DNA of 64,000 nt from Chionoecetes opilio (taxonomy: Eukaryota; Arthropoda; Malacostraca; Decapoda; Majidae), in NCBI GenBank assembly GCA_016584305.1, contig JACEEZ010015309.1, positions 68,501 through 132,500 on the forward strand. The letters are read 5' to 3'. Of the stretch, positions 20,911 to 32,081 are shown piece by piece. Position numbers and translations under genes: made by a program. The first letter of the stretch is position 1; each line of letters begins with the position of its first letter. The notes under the pieces were generated by a model. That model had not been told where the DNA came from. It worked only from the letters and a program-made list of their open reading frames with translations, and did not search any database.

Positions 20911-23900
20911 TGCCCATTAATGTCCTGGTCACTGCCCATTAATGTCCTGGTCACTGCCCATTAATGTCCTGGTCACTGACCATTAATGTCCTGGTCACTG
21001 CCCATTAATGTCCTGGTCACTGCCCATTAATGTCCTGGTCACTGCCATTAATGTCCTGGTCACTGCCCATTAATGTCCTGGTCACTGCCCATTAATGTCC
21101 TGGTCACTGACCATTAATGTCCTGGTCACTGACCATTAATGTCCTGGTCACTGCCCATTAATGTCCTGGTCACTGCCCATTAATGTCCTGGTCACTGCCC
21201 ATTAATGTCCTGGTCACTGCCCATTAATGTCCTGGTCACTGCCCATTAATGTCCTGGTCACTGCCCATTAATGTCCTGGTCACTGCCCATTAATGTCCTG
21301 GTCACTGACCATTAATGTCCTGGTCACTGACCATTAATGTCCTGGTCACTGCCCATTAATGTCCTGGTCACTGACCATTAATGTCCTGGTCACTGCCCAT
21401 TAATGTCCTGGTCACTGACCATTAATGTCCTGGTCACTGACCATTAATGTCCTGGTCACTGACCATTAATGTCCTGGTCACTGACCATTAATGTCCTGGT
21501 CACTGACCATTAATGTCCTGGTCACTGCCCATTAATGTCCTGGTCACTGCCCATTAATGTCCTGGTCACTGCCCATTAATGTCCTGGTCACTGCCATTAA
21601 TGTCCTGGTCACTGCCCATTAATGTCCTGGTCACTGCCCATTAATGTCCTGGTCACTGACCATTAATGTCCTGGTCACTGCCCATTAATGTCCTGGTCAC
21701 TGACCATTAATGTCCTGGTCACTGCCCATTAATGTCCTGGTCACTGACCATTAATGTCCTGGTCACTGACCATTAATGTCCTGGTCACTGACCATTAATG
21801 TCCTGGTCACTGACCATTAATGTCCTGGTCACTGCCATTAATGTCCTGGTCACTGACCATTAATGTCCTGGTCACTGCCCATTAATGTCCTGGTCACTGA
21901 CCATTAATGTCCTGGTCACTGCCCATTAATGTCCTGGTCACTGACCATTAATGTCCTGGTCACTGCCCATTAATGTCCTGGTCACTGACCATTAATGTCC
22001 TGGTCACTGACCATTAATGTCCTGGTTCACTGCCATTAATGTCCTGGTCACTGACCATTAATGTCCTGGTCACTGACCATTAATGTCCTGGTCACTGACC
22101 ATTAATGTCCTGGTCACTGACCATTAATGTCCTGGTCACTGCCCATTAATGTCCTGGTCACTGCCCATTAATGTCCTGGTCACTGCCCATTAATGTCCTG
22201 GTCACTGCCCATTAATGTCCTGGTCACTAGCCCATTAATGTCCTGGTCACTGACCATTAATGTCCTGGTCACTGCCATTAATGTCTGGTCACTGACCATT
22301 AATGTCCTGGTCACTGCCATTAATGTCCTGGTCACTGACCATTAATGTCCTGGTCACTGACCATTAATGTCCTGGTCACTGCCCATTAATGTCCTGGTCA
22401 CTGACCATTAATGTCCTGGTCACTGCCCATTAATGTCCTGGTCACTGACCATTAATGTCCTGGTCACTGCCCATTAATGTCCTGGTCACTGACCATTAAT
22501 GTCCTGGTCACTGCCCATTAATGTCCTGGTCACTGACCATTAATGTCCTGGTCACTGCCATTAATGTCCTGGTCACTGACCATTAATGTCCACTGGTCAC
22601 TGCCCATTAATGTCCTGGTCACTGCCATTAATGTCCTGGTCACTGACCATTAATGTCCTGGTCACTGCCCATTAATGTCCTGGTCACTGACCATAATGTC
22701 CTGGTCACTGCCATTAATGTCCTGGTCACTGACCATTAATGTCCTGGTCACTGCCCATTAATGTCCTGGTCACTGCCATTAATGTCCTGGTCACTGCCCA
22801 TTAATGTCCTGGTCACTGCCCATTAATGTCCTGGTCACTGCCCATTAATGTCCTGGTCACTGCCCATTAATGTCCTGGTCACTGCCCATTAATGTCCTGG
22901 TCACTGACCATTAATGTCCTGGTCACTGCCATTAATGTCCTGGTCACTGCCCATTAATGTCCTGGTCACTGCCCATTAATGTCCTGGTCACTGCCCATTA
23001 ATGTCCTGGTCACTGCCCATTAATGTCCTGGTCACTGCCCATTAATGTCCTGGTCACTGCCATTAATGTCCTGGTCACTGCCCATTAATGTCCTGGTCAC
23101 TGCCCATTAATGTCTGGTCACTGCCCATTAATGTCCTGGTCACTGCCCATTAATGTCCTGGTCACTGCCCATTAATGTCCTGGTCACTGCCCATTAATGT
23201 CCTGGTCACTGACCATTAATGTCCTGGTCACTGCCCATTAATGTCCTGGTCACTGACCATTAATGTCCTGGTCACTGCCCATTAATGTCCTGGTCACTGC
23301 CCATTAATGTCCTGGTCACTGACCATTAATGTCCTGGTCACTGCCCATTAATGTCCTGGTCACTGACCATTAATGTCCTGGTCACTGCCCATTAATGTCC
23401 TGGTCACTGCCCATTAATGTCCTGGTCACTGCCCATTAATGTCCTGGTCACTGACCATTAATGTCCTGGTCACTGCCCATTAATGTCCTGGTCACTGACC
23501 ATTAATGTCCTGGTCACTGACCATTAATGTCCTGGTCACTGACCATTAATGTCCTGGTCACTGCCCATTAATGTCCTGGTCACTGCCCATTAATGTCCTG
23601 GTCACTGACCATTAATGTCCTGGTCACTGACCATTAATGTCCTGGTCACTGCCCATTAATGTCCTGGTCACTGCCCATTAATGTCCTGGTCACTGCCCAT
23701 TAATGTCCTGGTCACTGCCCATTAATGTCCTGGTCACTGCCCATTAATGTCCTGGTCACTGACCATTAATGTCCTGGTCACTGCCCATTAATGTCCTGGT
23801 CACTGACCATTAATGTCCTGGTCACTGCCCATTAATGTCCTGGTCACTGCCCATTAATGTCCTGGTCACTGACCATTAATGTCCTGGTCACTGCCCATTA

Positions 23901-24496
23901 ATGTCCTGGTCACTGACCATTAATGTCCTGGTCACTGCCCATTAATGTCCTGGTCACTGACCATTAATGTCCTGGTCACTGCCCATTAATGTCCTGGTCA
24001 CTGCCCATTAATGTCCTGGTCACTGCCCATTAATGTCCTGGTCACTGCCCATTAATGTCCTGGTCACTGACCATTAATGTCCTGGTCACTGCCCATTAAT
24101 GTCCTGGTCACTGACCATTAATGTCCTGGTCACTGCCCATTAATGTCCTGGTCACTGACCATTAATGTCCTGGTCACTGCCCATTAATGTCCTGGTCACT
24201 GCCCATTAATGTCCTGGTCACTGCCCATTAATGTCCTGGTCACTGACCATTAATGTCCTGGTCACTGCCCATTAATGTCCTGGTCACTGCCCATTAATGT
24301 CCTGGTCACTGACCATTAATGTCCTGGTCACTGCCCATTAATGTCCTGGTCACTGCCCATTAATGTCCTGGTCACTGCCCATTAATGTCCTGGTCACTGC
24401 CCATTAATGTCCTGGTCACTGACCATTAATGTCCTGGTCACTGCCCATTAATGTCCTGGTCACTGCCCATTAATGTCCTGGTCACTGCCCATTAAT
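20899..24496. repeat. 22-bp minisatellite, ~163 units
   Basis: The unit is ATGTCCTGGTCACTGCCCAT followed by TA, period 22 bp. There are two main variants (CTGCCC or CTGACC) and occasional 21-bp units lacking one C. The junction of units contains the palindrome CATTAATG. Divergence between units is otherwise minimal. A 240-bp stretch (23161-23400) recurs exactly at 23711-23950. Confidence 0.97.
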
Positions 24497-24880
24497 GACT
24501 AATGATTTGAAAAACTGCAAGCAGGAAGTCAAGGCCGTGAATGAGTTCCCAGACATCTTTTTTTTCCAATCATTCCCCATAGGAAGCGCCAGGAGGGAAT
24601 TAAAGAAATTTGTCAAGGAGCGTGACGGATGCAAGACACCGCCAACTTCTCTGTCTTCCACTGTATTATCTACAGATTTCTTGAATTTTTTGCCCGAATT
24701 TCTCAGATTTGTGTAAATTTTGCAACACTGCTTTTTAGTCGCGCACCTGTTTTCTTATGGTAAACACCTCATTACCCGGTCTGTGTTCGGACAATGGCGA
24801 AAGAGTTTGTGGCTTTTGGGGCTGTTCCTGGCCTCCTGAAGGTGCTGTTGTTCCTCTGCTTTATCCTGGCTGTAGTCCTG

Positions 24881-26615
24881 ATGGCTCCCTCATCTGTGAA
24901 GCGATCAAAAAAGGTATTGTCTCTGGAGGTGAAGCGGGAAATTCTTCAAAGGATTGATGAAGGTTGGTCTAGTTCTAGGATCATGGCACTATGATCTTGC
25001 TAAGTCTACCCTTTCTGATATTAGGAGATCTAAAGATAAGCTCTTGGGTTATTCTGCTGAGTTTTCTTTTGCTTCTAAGACTGGAAGGTTATGGCTAAAC
25101 CATTGTCAGTAGAATTAGATCAATGTGTTAAGCAGTGGTCCTTGCAACATGGTACTAGGGGTGTGATGGTTCCTTGTTTGGAGATGAAGATGGCTGCTGA
25201 GAAATTTGCTGGAGAGATAGGTCTGCCAAATTTCAAGGCATCTGATGGTTGGCTATATCGTTTCAAACTTTGACATGGTCTTACCAAGTGTAAGTCTTGT
25301 GGTGCAAGTTTGGATGCCTCGGAAGAGCATGCAGAGGCATTTCGGCAGACATTTAAGGATTTGATTAAGAAGGAAAATCTTTTACTTGAGCAAATCTACA
25401 ATGCTGATGAAACAGGCCTTTACTATCGCTCAATTCCTGAGAATACCCTGGCCAGTGAAAAGGAGAAATCTGTGCCCAGTCGAAAACGGTGCAAGTCGCG
25501 CGTGTCTGTGATGTGTTGTGCTAATGCTGCAGGCACTCACCGCCTGACTCCTGTGGTGATAGGCAAGGCAAAACAGCTGCGTTGTCTCCGTGGGATAATG
25601 AATAATCTCCCAATTGTTTATGACCATTCAAAGAAGGCTTGGTTTACTACCAAGATCTTCAAGGATTGGTTTTATAAACATCTGGTGCCAGAGATTATTA
25701 ATTTTCAGACGGAAGTCCTGCACCACAGCCGCGACCGAGTCCGAGCTCTCCTTCTCCTCGACAATGCACCGGCGCATCCTGTCCAGAGTGAGTTGGTTGG
25801 TGATAAAGTTCGTATCAGGGTCTTGTATTTGCCTCCTAATACGACTTCACTCATTCAACCAATGAACCAGGGTATTATCGTGGCTATGAAACGGCTGTAC
25901 TGGCGGAGGTTTTTAGAGCAGGTAATGGTGGTGATTGACGAGGAAGGCAGGGATGTTGGCCAGCTGACACTCGACAACCTGCGCAAGTATGATCTCAAAT
26001 CTGGCATTTTCAACCTGGCTCGTTCTTGGAAGGATGTTTCAGCCAGCAGCCTGTCTAATGCCTGGAATCGTCTGCTTCGTGGCACTGATCCACTGATTGA
26101 ATTTGAGGGATTTGAGACTGCTAACTTTCACCGCCACATTGTGCAGGCTGGGGAGACAGCGACCGAAGAAGATGTTAGTGATTGGTTGGATGGTGATGAA
26201 GGTGACCCTGGGTATCAGACACTGACGGACGCTGAGATTGCCGATTCGGTTTTACACCCGGATCAACAAGACTAGTGACGATGATGATGACGATGACGTA
26301 CTGCCGACTCGACCAACGGCATCCGCCGTAAGGCAGGCAGCAGAAACACTAGTTGAGTATTTGGAGCACCCAAATACTGAAGCTGAACTACGTGTTTTTG
26401 CTACCTCTCTACAGGAGATCCTTGATAGAATTTTTGCAACCCAGAGTCGCTGGACACTACGCCAGACAACCATAGACACCTTCTTTAAACCAGCTCCTTC
26501 TGGTCCTTCATCTTCACTATCCTCTAAAACCCCACCTTCGTCTCCTCTACTTATGGCTGCCTCACCATCCTCACCTGTTGCAGGCCCTTCAGACATAGTC
26601 AGTCCAATGGAGTGA
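24881..26615 (+). pseudogene. Tigger/jerky-like transposase pseudogene
   Basis: The start at 24881 gives MAPSSVKRSKKVLSLEVKRE, a CENP-B/psq-type HTH N-terminus. The DDE region follows: the first Asp in NADETG (25406-25408), the second in LLLDNAPAHP (25760-25762), and the third position in IQPMNQG, where Asn replaces Asp (25865-25867). Total length is about 577 codons, normal for TIGD-like transposases. It is broken by frameshifts near 24988, 25088 and 26272 and by a TGA at 25271-25273. The C-terminal part has an Asp run (DDDDDDD) and Ser/Pro-rich tail. It was once a DNA-binding cut-and-paste transposase and is now dead. Confidence 0.9.
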
Positions 26616-27153
26616 CTCCGAATCTCCGGATTCACCACTGCCTTTGATCTGAGTATCAGTGAGGGGGAGGAGGAGGTGGCTTTATAAGCTGCCACAAGTC
26701 GCCACTAGACCACACGGGAATTATCATCACGACGGCATCAGAGGTGGTGAGTGTAAATACTGTACTGTAGCCTATTGTGTATTTTTACTGTAGATCTATT
26801 TATTAACATTGTTTATCTTATGTTTAGTGATATTTGCATGACTTGGAAATGTTCTGTACGTATTTACCTAGAATTTTTTTCTTTCTTTTTCAAATCCTCG
26901 CATTATTCGGATTCTTGCATTACTCGGACCACTCCTTGGCCCAATTAGTCCGGATACGCGAGGGTTTACTGTACACACAAGCCTCGTTTTCCCTGGACTA
27001 ATAGGGGGGAGCACTGGTCCGGGAACCGCAAACGTCCGGGAATCGCAATAGCCCGAGGCCAATACCCACCCCCGGACGTTTATCCTACTCTAGTATTTAC
27101 TGTCCGGCAACCGCCAATATCAACTACCCTGCCGCGGACTTTTACGTCACTTT

Positions 27154-27520
27154 GTTGTTGTTTTTAGGGCTGCGAGGATCCCTTGGGGAACACTATGAGC
27201 CCTGGTGATGTCCTATGATGCTATCACAGGCACTGTAGTTGACCTGTCTTCCTCAGGAAGGCACAGGTGAGGTGAGGCGGATGACAGAGTGTTGCCGGGA
27301 GTGGTGGACGCCAGCCACCACCAGCAGGGTGGGCAGGTCACAGTTGGCGACCTTCAGGGTGAGGAGTTGAGGGCGTAGCAATACACGGCGGGAGTGGAAG
27401 CGCGGACACTGCAGCAGAAAGTGTTCAATAGTCTCAGAGACACTCCTGCACCAGGGGCAGTGGGGGGTCAGGGAACTGACGGAGGCGGTGCAGGTGAACC
27501 GTGAGTGTGTAATGTAAACA
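27154..27520 (-). pseudogene. LINE ORF2 C-terminus (zinc-knuckle type)
   Basis: On the minus strand the frame includes HCPWCRSVSETIEHFLLQCP then RFHSRRVLL, giving CxxC, H and C of a zinc-knuckle-like motif. DLPTLL and SRQHSVI follow. The 3' UTR (GGCTCATAGTGTTCCCCAAG on minus) ends near 27154. The copy is 5' truncated. Confidence 0.75.
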
Positions 27521-27866
27521 ATACGACCGCTGAGCTTCTTCTTCTTCTTGTGACCTTTGTCGCTTAGTATCGCTTCATAGGTCCTCTTCCACTTCGTCTC
27601 CTTCGTTAACAAAACTTGTTAACTCTTCCCCTGTTTATTTAACCTGGGAAAGACATTTTGATCAGTTTTCAATCCTTTGATTATAATTATCATCCTAATT
27701 CATTGTCTCTTGTGTGTTCTGATCTCCCAGCACTGCGTTAGGAACACTTTGGTGAGGTTTACAATACTTTCTGTTTCCTTTCTGTCCCCATACAGCCCTA
27801 ACACCGTACACAGGGCCCCGTCTTTCTGCTCTAGCCTCCTGTCCCACTCCTCTCTGCTTAGAGAAT

Positions 27867-28128
27867 GCATGTTGCCACCTGGCGGGAGGCCAGCCGCCGC
27901 CAGCAGGGTGAGCAGGTCAAAGGTGGCGACGTTCAGGGTGAGAAGTTAAGAGCGTAGCACTACATGGTGGGAATGGAAGTGCGGACACTGCAGCAGAAAG
28001 TGTTCAATAGTCTCAGAGACGTTCCTGCACCAGGGGCAGTGGGGGTCAGGAGACTGACGGAAGCGGTGCAGGTGAACCGTGAGTGTCTTGTGCCCAAATG
28101 TAAACAAACGACCGCTGAGCATGCTGCC
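27867..28128 (-). pseudogene. LINE ORF2 C-terminus (zinc-knuckle type), second copy
   Basis: Same motif (CPWCRNVSETIEHFLLQCPH). It lacks the 3' UTR, so it is truncated at both ends. It is 84% or so alike by eye to the copy 700 bp upstream. Confidence 0.7.
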
Positions 28129-28321
28129 ACCTGGCGGGAGGCGCGGACACTGATCAGGGAGGAGACACAGGACAGGAGATGCTAGGACCACCGGACAACT
28201 TTGTCGATTTATAAACTGAACCAGGCATTTGTCCGGGACTCTTGACATATCCCCGGACCTCGGATTTTGTCCGGCAAATCTGATATCCGGGAAATGGAGG
28301 TCCGGGAAAACAAGGGTTGTG

Positions 28322-28323
28322 TA

Positions 28324-28398
<75 letters not shown>
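28322..28398. repeat. (TA)n microsatellite between two TA-flanked elements
   Basis: About 75 bp of pure TA separating the element ending at 28321 from the one starting at 28399. Confidence 0.95.
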
Positions 28399-28403
<5 letters not shown>

Positions 28404-29534
28404 TCAAACCTCGGGTTTCGAACGCCTCCCTTTTCAAACAAATCGGTTCACGAGCAGAATTTCAATCTCATAATTGCACCGGTTGCTGTACGATAACTCG
28501 GTTGCCGAACAAGCTACTCGGCAACTGTGCGTGTCACTCACGCCGCGGCCCTCACTCAGTAAACATCCGCTCCGAACTGTTCTTTGATTTTGACCATTTT
28601 TCGTGTCTTGTGCATTATTTTGGTATTATTTTACACTTGGACCAAAACTCCCTACCGTAGATAACACTAAAGTCGCCAGGACAACTTTTTTTCTTTGATT
28701 TAGAGACGTGTGGTGGCGTTAATAGTTCCCTTATTACATCCCTGTTATATATATCTACGGTACAGTCTGGTTTCTGTTTATCTTATTGGATTCTAGGAAA
28801 CATTTTCTCTATGAGCTTCAGTCGCAAATCATTACTTTTGGAGATAATGACATGTTGTTCATAGGGAGGCGAGAGACGAGTGTTTACGAGCGCCTCACTC
28901 TTCTTCCTCTTGTGACCTGCATCGCCTCTGTTCTTCCCTTACCGTGGACACTTTTTTAATGCACTCAAAGGGGTAGCACTTTTAGCACTTGACATAATCT
29001 TCTCCTTGTCCTTCTTAATAGTTACGACAGTCGACGGGGAAAGACTAAACCAATTAGCCATGTCCTTCACTCGCACGCCTTCGTCAAATTTCTTGAGAAT
29101 AGCTATCTTAGTCTCTAAGTGTTATGGCTTTTCTGGCTTTCTTGGGCTTAGGACCACCCACACTAGCACTGGCACCATGCTTGGGAGGCATTAGTCACTG
29201 AAATAATCACTGAAATGTCTGATTATACACAATAATGTTCATAAACACAGCACGACCGGTCGGAGAATATGTAAACAAACAATCTTGAGCGTCCCCGCGT
29301 GTGGATGTGCTGAGCCAATGGTTCTGTTAACTAAACTTTTTACAATATTTAGGTGTTATAAATATTCTTACTATTTATGTATTAAACTTTTGTTTATTAT
29401 TTTGTTTATGAATTTACGAACTTTTGTTCGTAACTTCGAATTATTCGTGTGTAAACCGAATTTTGGGACAAAATAATTTTGTTCGTATCTTCGAAAATTC
29501 GTAAATAGAGTGTTCGTAAATCGCGGTATGAGTG
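28399..29534. mobile_element. TA-flanked MITE with ACTCA.ACC ends
   Basis: Left CACACTCAAACCTCGGGTTT and the complement of the right end CACTCATACCGCGATTTACG match over about 24 bp, with one 2-bp slip next to the (TA)n tract. TTCGAAC/TTCGTAA motifs recur just inside both ends. Interior 28755-28957 is an arm of the foldback element found at 56226-56690. Confidence 0.75.
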
Positions 29535-30037
29535 TATCTGGAGAGTCTGTGTCATTTTGTGTCTTCATCTGTGTCATAGTAGGGCTGTAAATGAAAAAAT
29601 TACAAAAATATCACCAGAGTGGCGACCATCACTAAGGTATATTCTGAGTGTCCTTCCGCTGCCGTGGTCGCCCGAAAAATAAACAAGTAGCGAAATTTGA
29701 AACCATATATACTTGCAGATACAAAGCATAAAACAACGCTGAAACAGGGTTGATTATACAGTCATGAATACCCTATTTTACGGCTTATAAGACGCACATT
29801 TTTCACAAAAAAATTCCCTGAAAAACACTCATGCGTCTTCCAAGACTAATGTTGTAGGAGGTTAGCTTAGGTAGCTATTCAATTCAGCCTCTTATATGAT
29901 GTAACCTCAGTACTTACCTGTTAAGAGTATTTAGAATACCATAATACTACCAATCTGTCCTCACCCTGTCATGTTTACACGATACTGGCGGGAGCCCGGC
30001 CGCCCCGGCAGATTGGCGCCAACAGACATTGCGTGTA

Positions 30038-30145
30038 CAGGAAAACCTCCTTTATCCGGCACCCTCGGGGGGGGGGAGCGCATGCCAGATAACTCATTTT
30101 GCCGTTGTTTTGAGAGTTACTCTTATGGAATCGCCCAAAATCCCA

Positions 30146-30176
<31 letters not shown>

Positions 30177-30378
30177 CCCATCACAAGGAACTGGCCAAGG
30201 GCACAACAAAAATGGGTAACACAAAGCCCGCTTGGTTGGCAGTCCCTATAAAGAAGACAGTCAGAGAATAAAATAAAAAAGAGGGGTGAAAAAAAAAAAA
30301 AAAAAAAAATCCTGGGTCGATTAGTTGTTGTTTTGAGGCTGCCGTTGTTTTGAATGCCGGTTAAATGAGGTTCTCCTG
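30038..30378. mobile_element. TA-flanked MITE (CAGGAAAACCTCC ends) nested in another MITE
   Basis: CAGGAAAACCTCCTTTATCC and the complement of the right end CAGGAGAACCTCATTTAACC match at 16 of 20 bases, and CCGGCA continues the match. TA flanks are at 30036-30037 and 30379-30380. A LINE 3' end sits inside it. Confidence 0.8.
30151..30300 (-). repeat. Jockey/I-like LINE 3' UTR fragment
   Basis: It matches 479-590 (complement of the tail ACTGGCCAAGGGCACAACAA region), with its poly(A) seen as T26 at 30151-30176. Only the last about 120 bp of the LINE is present. GCCGTTGTTTTGA occurs on both sides (30102 and 30343) and may be the LINE target duplication. Confidence 0.7.
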
Positions 30379-30936
30379 TATAAGGAACTTTGTTTGTTAC
30401 ATTAGATGAAAATTTGTATACATATGTACGTGCAACCACCACAAATACTACACGCATACAGGAAAATTCAAACAATACGTGGTGAAGCACAGGAGGCAGG
30501 CAATGTAGTGAGGCACGGGAGGGCGTGAGAGGTGTTTACACTCAGGACAACAAAGCCAGCTGATCGGCACACCAGGCAGGCACACAGCTGCACATCGCCG
30601 CGGTGGGTTTTTTCACTCCCGCCGTCCGACCTGCGTGCATATGTTCAGCCAGCCAACATGGCGATTTACTTATACTATCGCATACAAGCTAGAAAATAAA
30701 AATGGCTGATGAGCAGTGCTGAATGAAGATAATGAATAGTGAGTGTGTTCTTGTGTGAAAATGACTATATCGGACAACAGTTTTTTTCTTTTCTTTTTCT
30801 TCGAAATTTCTTTCCAAAATCAGGGTGCGTGTTCCAAGATGCAGCGTCTTATAAGCCATAAAATACAGTAAACTACTTCACTTAAACTACTACGGTAATA
30901 ATCTTCAGTGGCACATACACATCAGTAGTGATGCTA

Positions 30937-31116
30937 TACAGTAAACATGATTTATCTAATGTTTATTGATATTTGCATGACTTAGAAATTTTCTATATTC
31001 ACCTAGAATTTTTTATTTTATTTTATTATTATTATTTTATCCCTGCATTATTCGGATCCTTGCATTACTCGGACCACTCCTTGGCCCAATTAGTCCCAAT
31101 ACGAGAGGGTTTACTG
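30937..31116 (+). mobile_element. Right-end remnant of the 20154-26971 Tigger family
   Basis: It shares GATATTTGCATGACTT, ACCTAGAATTTTTT, GCATTACTCGGACCACTCC and the terminus GAGGGTTTACTG. The left end and transposase are missing. Confidence 0.8.
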
Positions 31117-31169
31117 TAATTCGTAATATTTGGCGGCTGGCGACATTATTGCAGCTGGCGACTAAAGTG

Positions 31170-31626
31170 TTATCTACGGTAGACAATTGGGAGTCTGGTT
31201 TCTGTTTACCTTATTGGATTCTAGGAAACATTCTCTCTATGAGCTTCCGTCACAAATCAATACTTTTGGAGATAATGACATGTTCATAGGGAGGCGAGAG
31301 ACAAGTGTTTACGAGCGCCTCACTCTTCTTCCTCTTGTGACCTGCATCGCTTCTGTTCTTCCCTTGTCACGGAAACTTTTTTAAAGCAGATTTGGCTTTA
31401 CTTAGGAGGTTAAAGCATAGGATTAGGTTAGGTTAGGTTAGTGAGGGAGTCAAAAGGGGGGTGAGGTTAGTTTAATTTTCATATCTCCTATGCACTCCTC
31501 CTATTAAAAACATCTTATATCTCCGAAATTAGTGATTTGCAACATAAGGGTTAAGAAATGCTTTTAGAATTTTCAAAGGTCACAGAAACCATAGTCCCAA
31601 TTGTGTAGGGAATTTCGGTCCTAGTG
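31170..31626. mobile_element. Foldback MITE, second copy of the 56226-56690 family
   Basis: The arm CAATTGGGAGTCTGGTTTCT near 31185 is complementary to the right arm ending near 31626 (CCCAATTGTGTAGGG, then GGTCCTAGTG before TA). The left terminus is unclear because flanking sequence has replaced it. Confidence 0.65.
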
Positions 31627-31640
31627 TAAACATTGACGTG

Positions 31641-31860
31641 AATGTATGTTATGTATGTTATACTATACAAATGTATGTTATGTATGTTATACTATACAAA
31701 TGTATGTTATGTCTGTTATACTATACAAATGTATGTTATGTCTGTTATACTATACAAATGTATGTTATGTCTGTTATACTATACAAATGTATGTTATGTC
31801 TGTTATACTATACAAATGTATGTTATGTCTGTTATACTATACAAATGTATGTTATACTAT
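31641..31860. repeat. 29-bp minisatellite, ~7.5 units
   Basis: The unit is ATGTATGTTATGTCTGTTAT then ACTATACAA, period 29 bp. The first two units have TATGTATG in place of TATGTCTG. All three plus frames stay open because 29 is not a multiple of 3. Confidence 0.95.
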
Positions 31861-32046
31861 AATACTACATTGCATTTATAGGCATTTTTAGGCATGAAAT
31901 ACAGCCAAAAAGGTAAAAAAAAAAAAAAAAGGGGGTCTTTATTTTTGGGGTCAGGAACGGATTAATCCATTTTATATGTTTCTTAGGGCAAAATGTGTTT
32001 CGGTTTTAGAACAACTTTTGGGAACGAATTATGTTAGAAGGCTGAG

Positions 32047-32078
<32 letters not shown>

Positions 32079-32081
<3 letters not shown>

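Larger units (their letters stand above)
20154..26971 (+). mobile_element. Tigger/pogo element with both ends and a 3.6-kb internal minisatellite
   Basis: The ends CAGTAAACCCTCGCGTAT and ATACGCGAGGGTTTACTG are exact complements over 18 bp, with similarity extending inward. TA flanks both sides (20152-20153, 26972-26973). The right end (CATTATTCGGATTC, CCACTCCTTGGCCCAATTAG) recurs at 30937-31116. Inside, left to right, are an unrelated minus-strand HTH fragment, the 22-bp array and the transposase pseudogene. At 6.8 kb it is well over twice the usual length of such elements, and the array accounts for most of the excess. Confidence 0.9.
26974..28321. mobile_element. TA-flanked element abutting the Tigger right end
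   Basis: It starts CACACAAGCC then TCGTTTTCCC, and ends GGGAAAACAAGGGTTGTG, complementary with small gaps. The left TA (26972-26973) is the same TA that flanks the Tigger element. The right TA (28322-28323) begins a (TA)n tract. Repeated CCGGAC motifs lie just inside both ends. It contains two LINE 3' fragments and no transposase. Confidence 0.75.
29771..30868. mobile_element. TATAAGAC-type MITE, complete
   Basis: The left end CCCTATTTTACGGCTTATAA and the complement of the right end CTGTATTTTATGGCTTATAA differ at about 3 of 20 bases. TA flanks at 29769-29770 and 30869-30870. Truncated relatives lie at 5122 and 12075. A further TA-flanked MITE (30038-30378) is nested inside. Confidence 0.85.

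Noticed and set aside
18276..24496. Regular short repeats resembling a CRISPR array (29-bp and 22-bp)
   Set aside because: Units are contiguous with no spacers, lie in eukaryotic transposons and have no cas genes.
31638..31891. Three overlapping repetitive ORFs (MYVMSVILYKC-like)
   Set aside because: The 29-bp period keeps all frames open. Pure repeat artefact.
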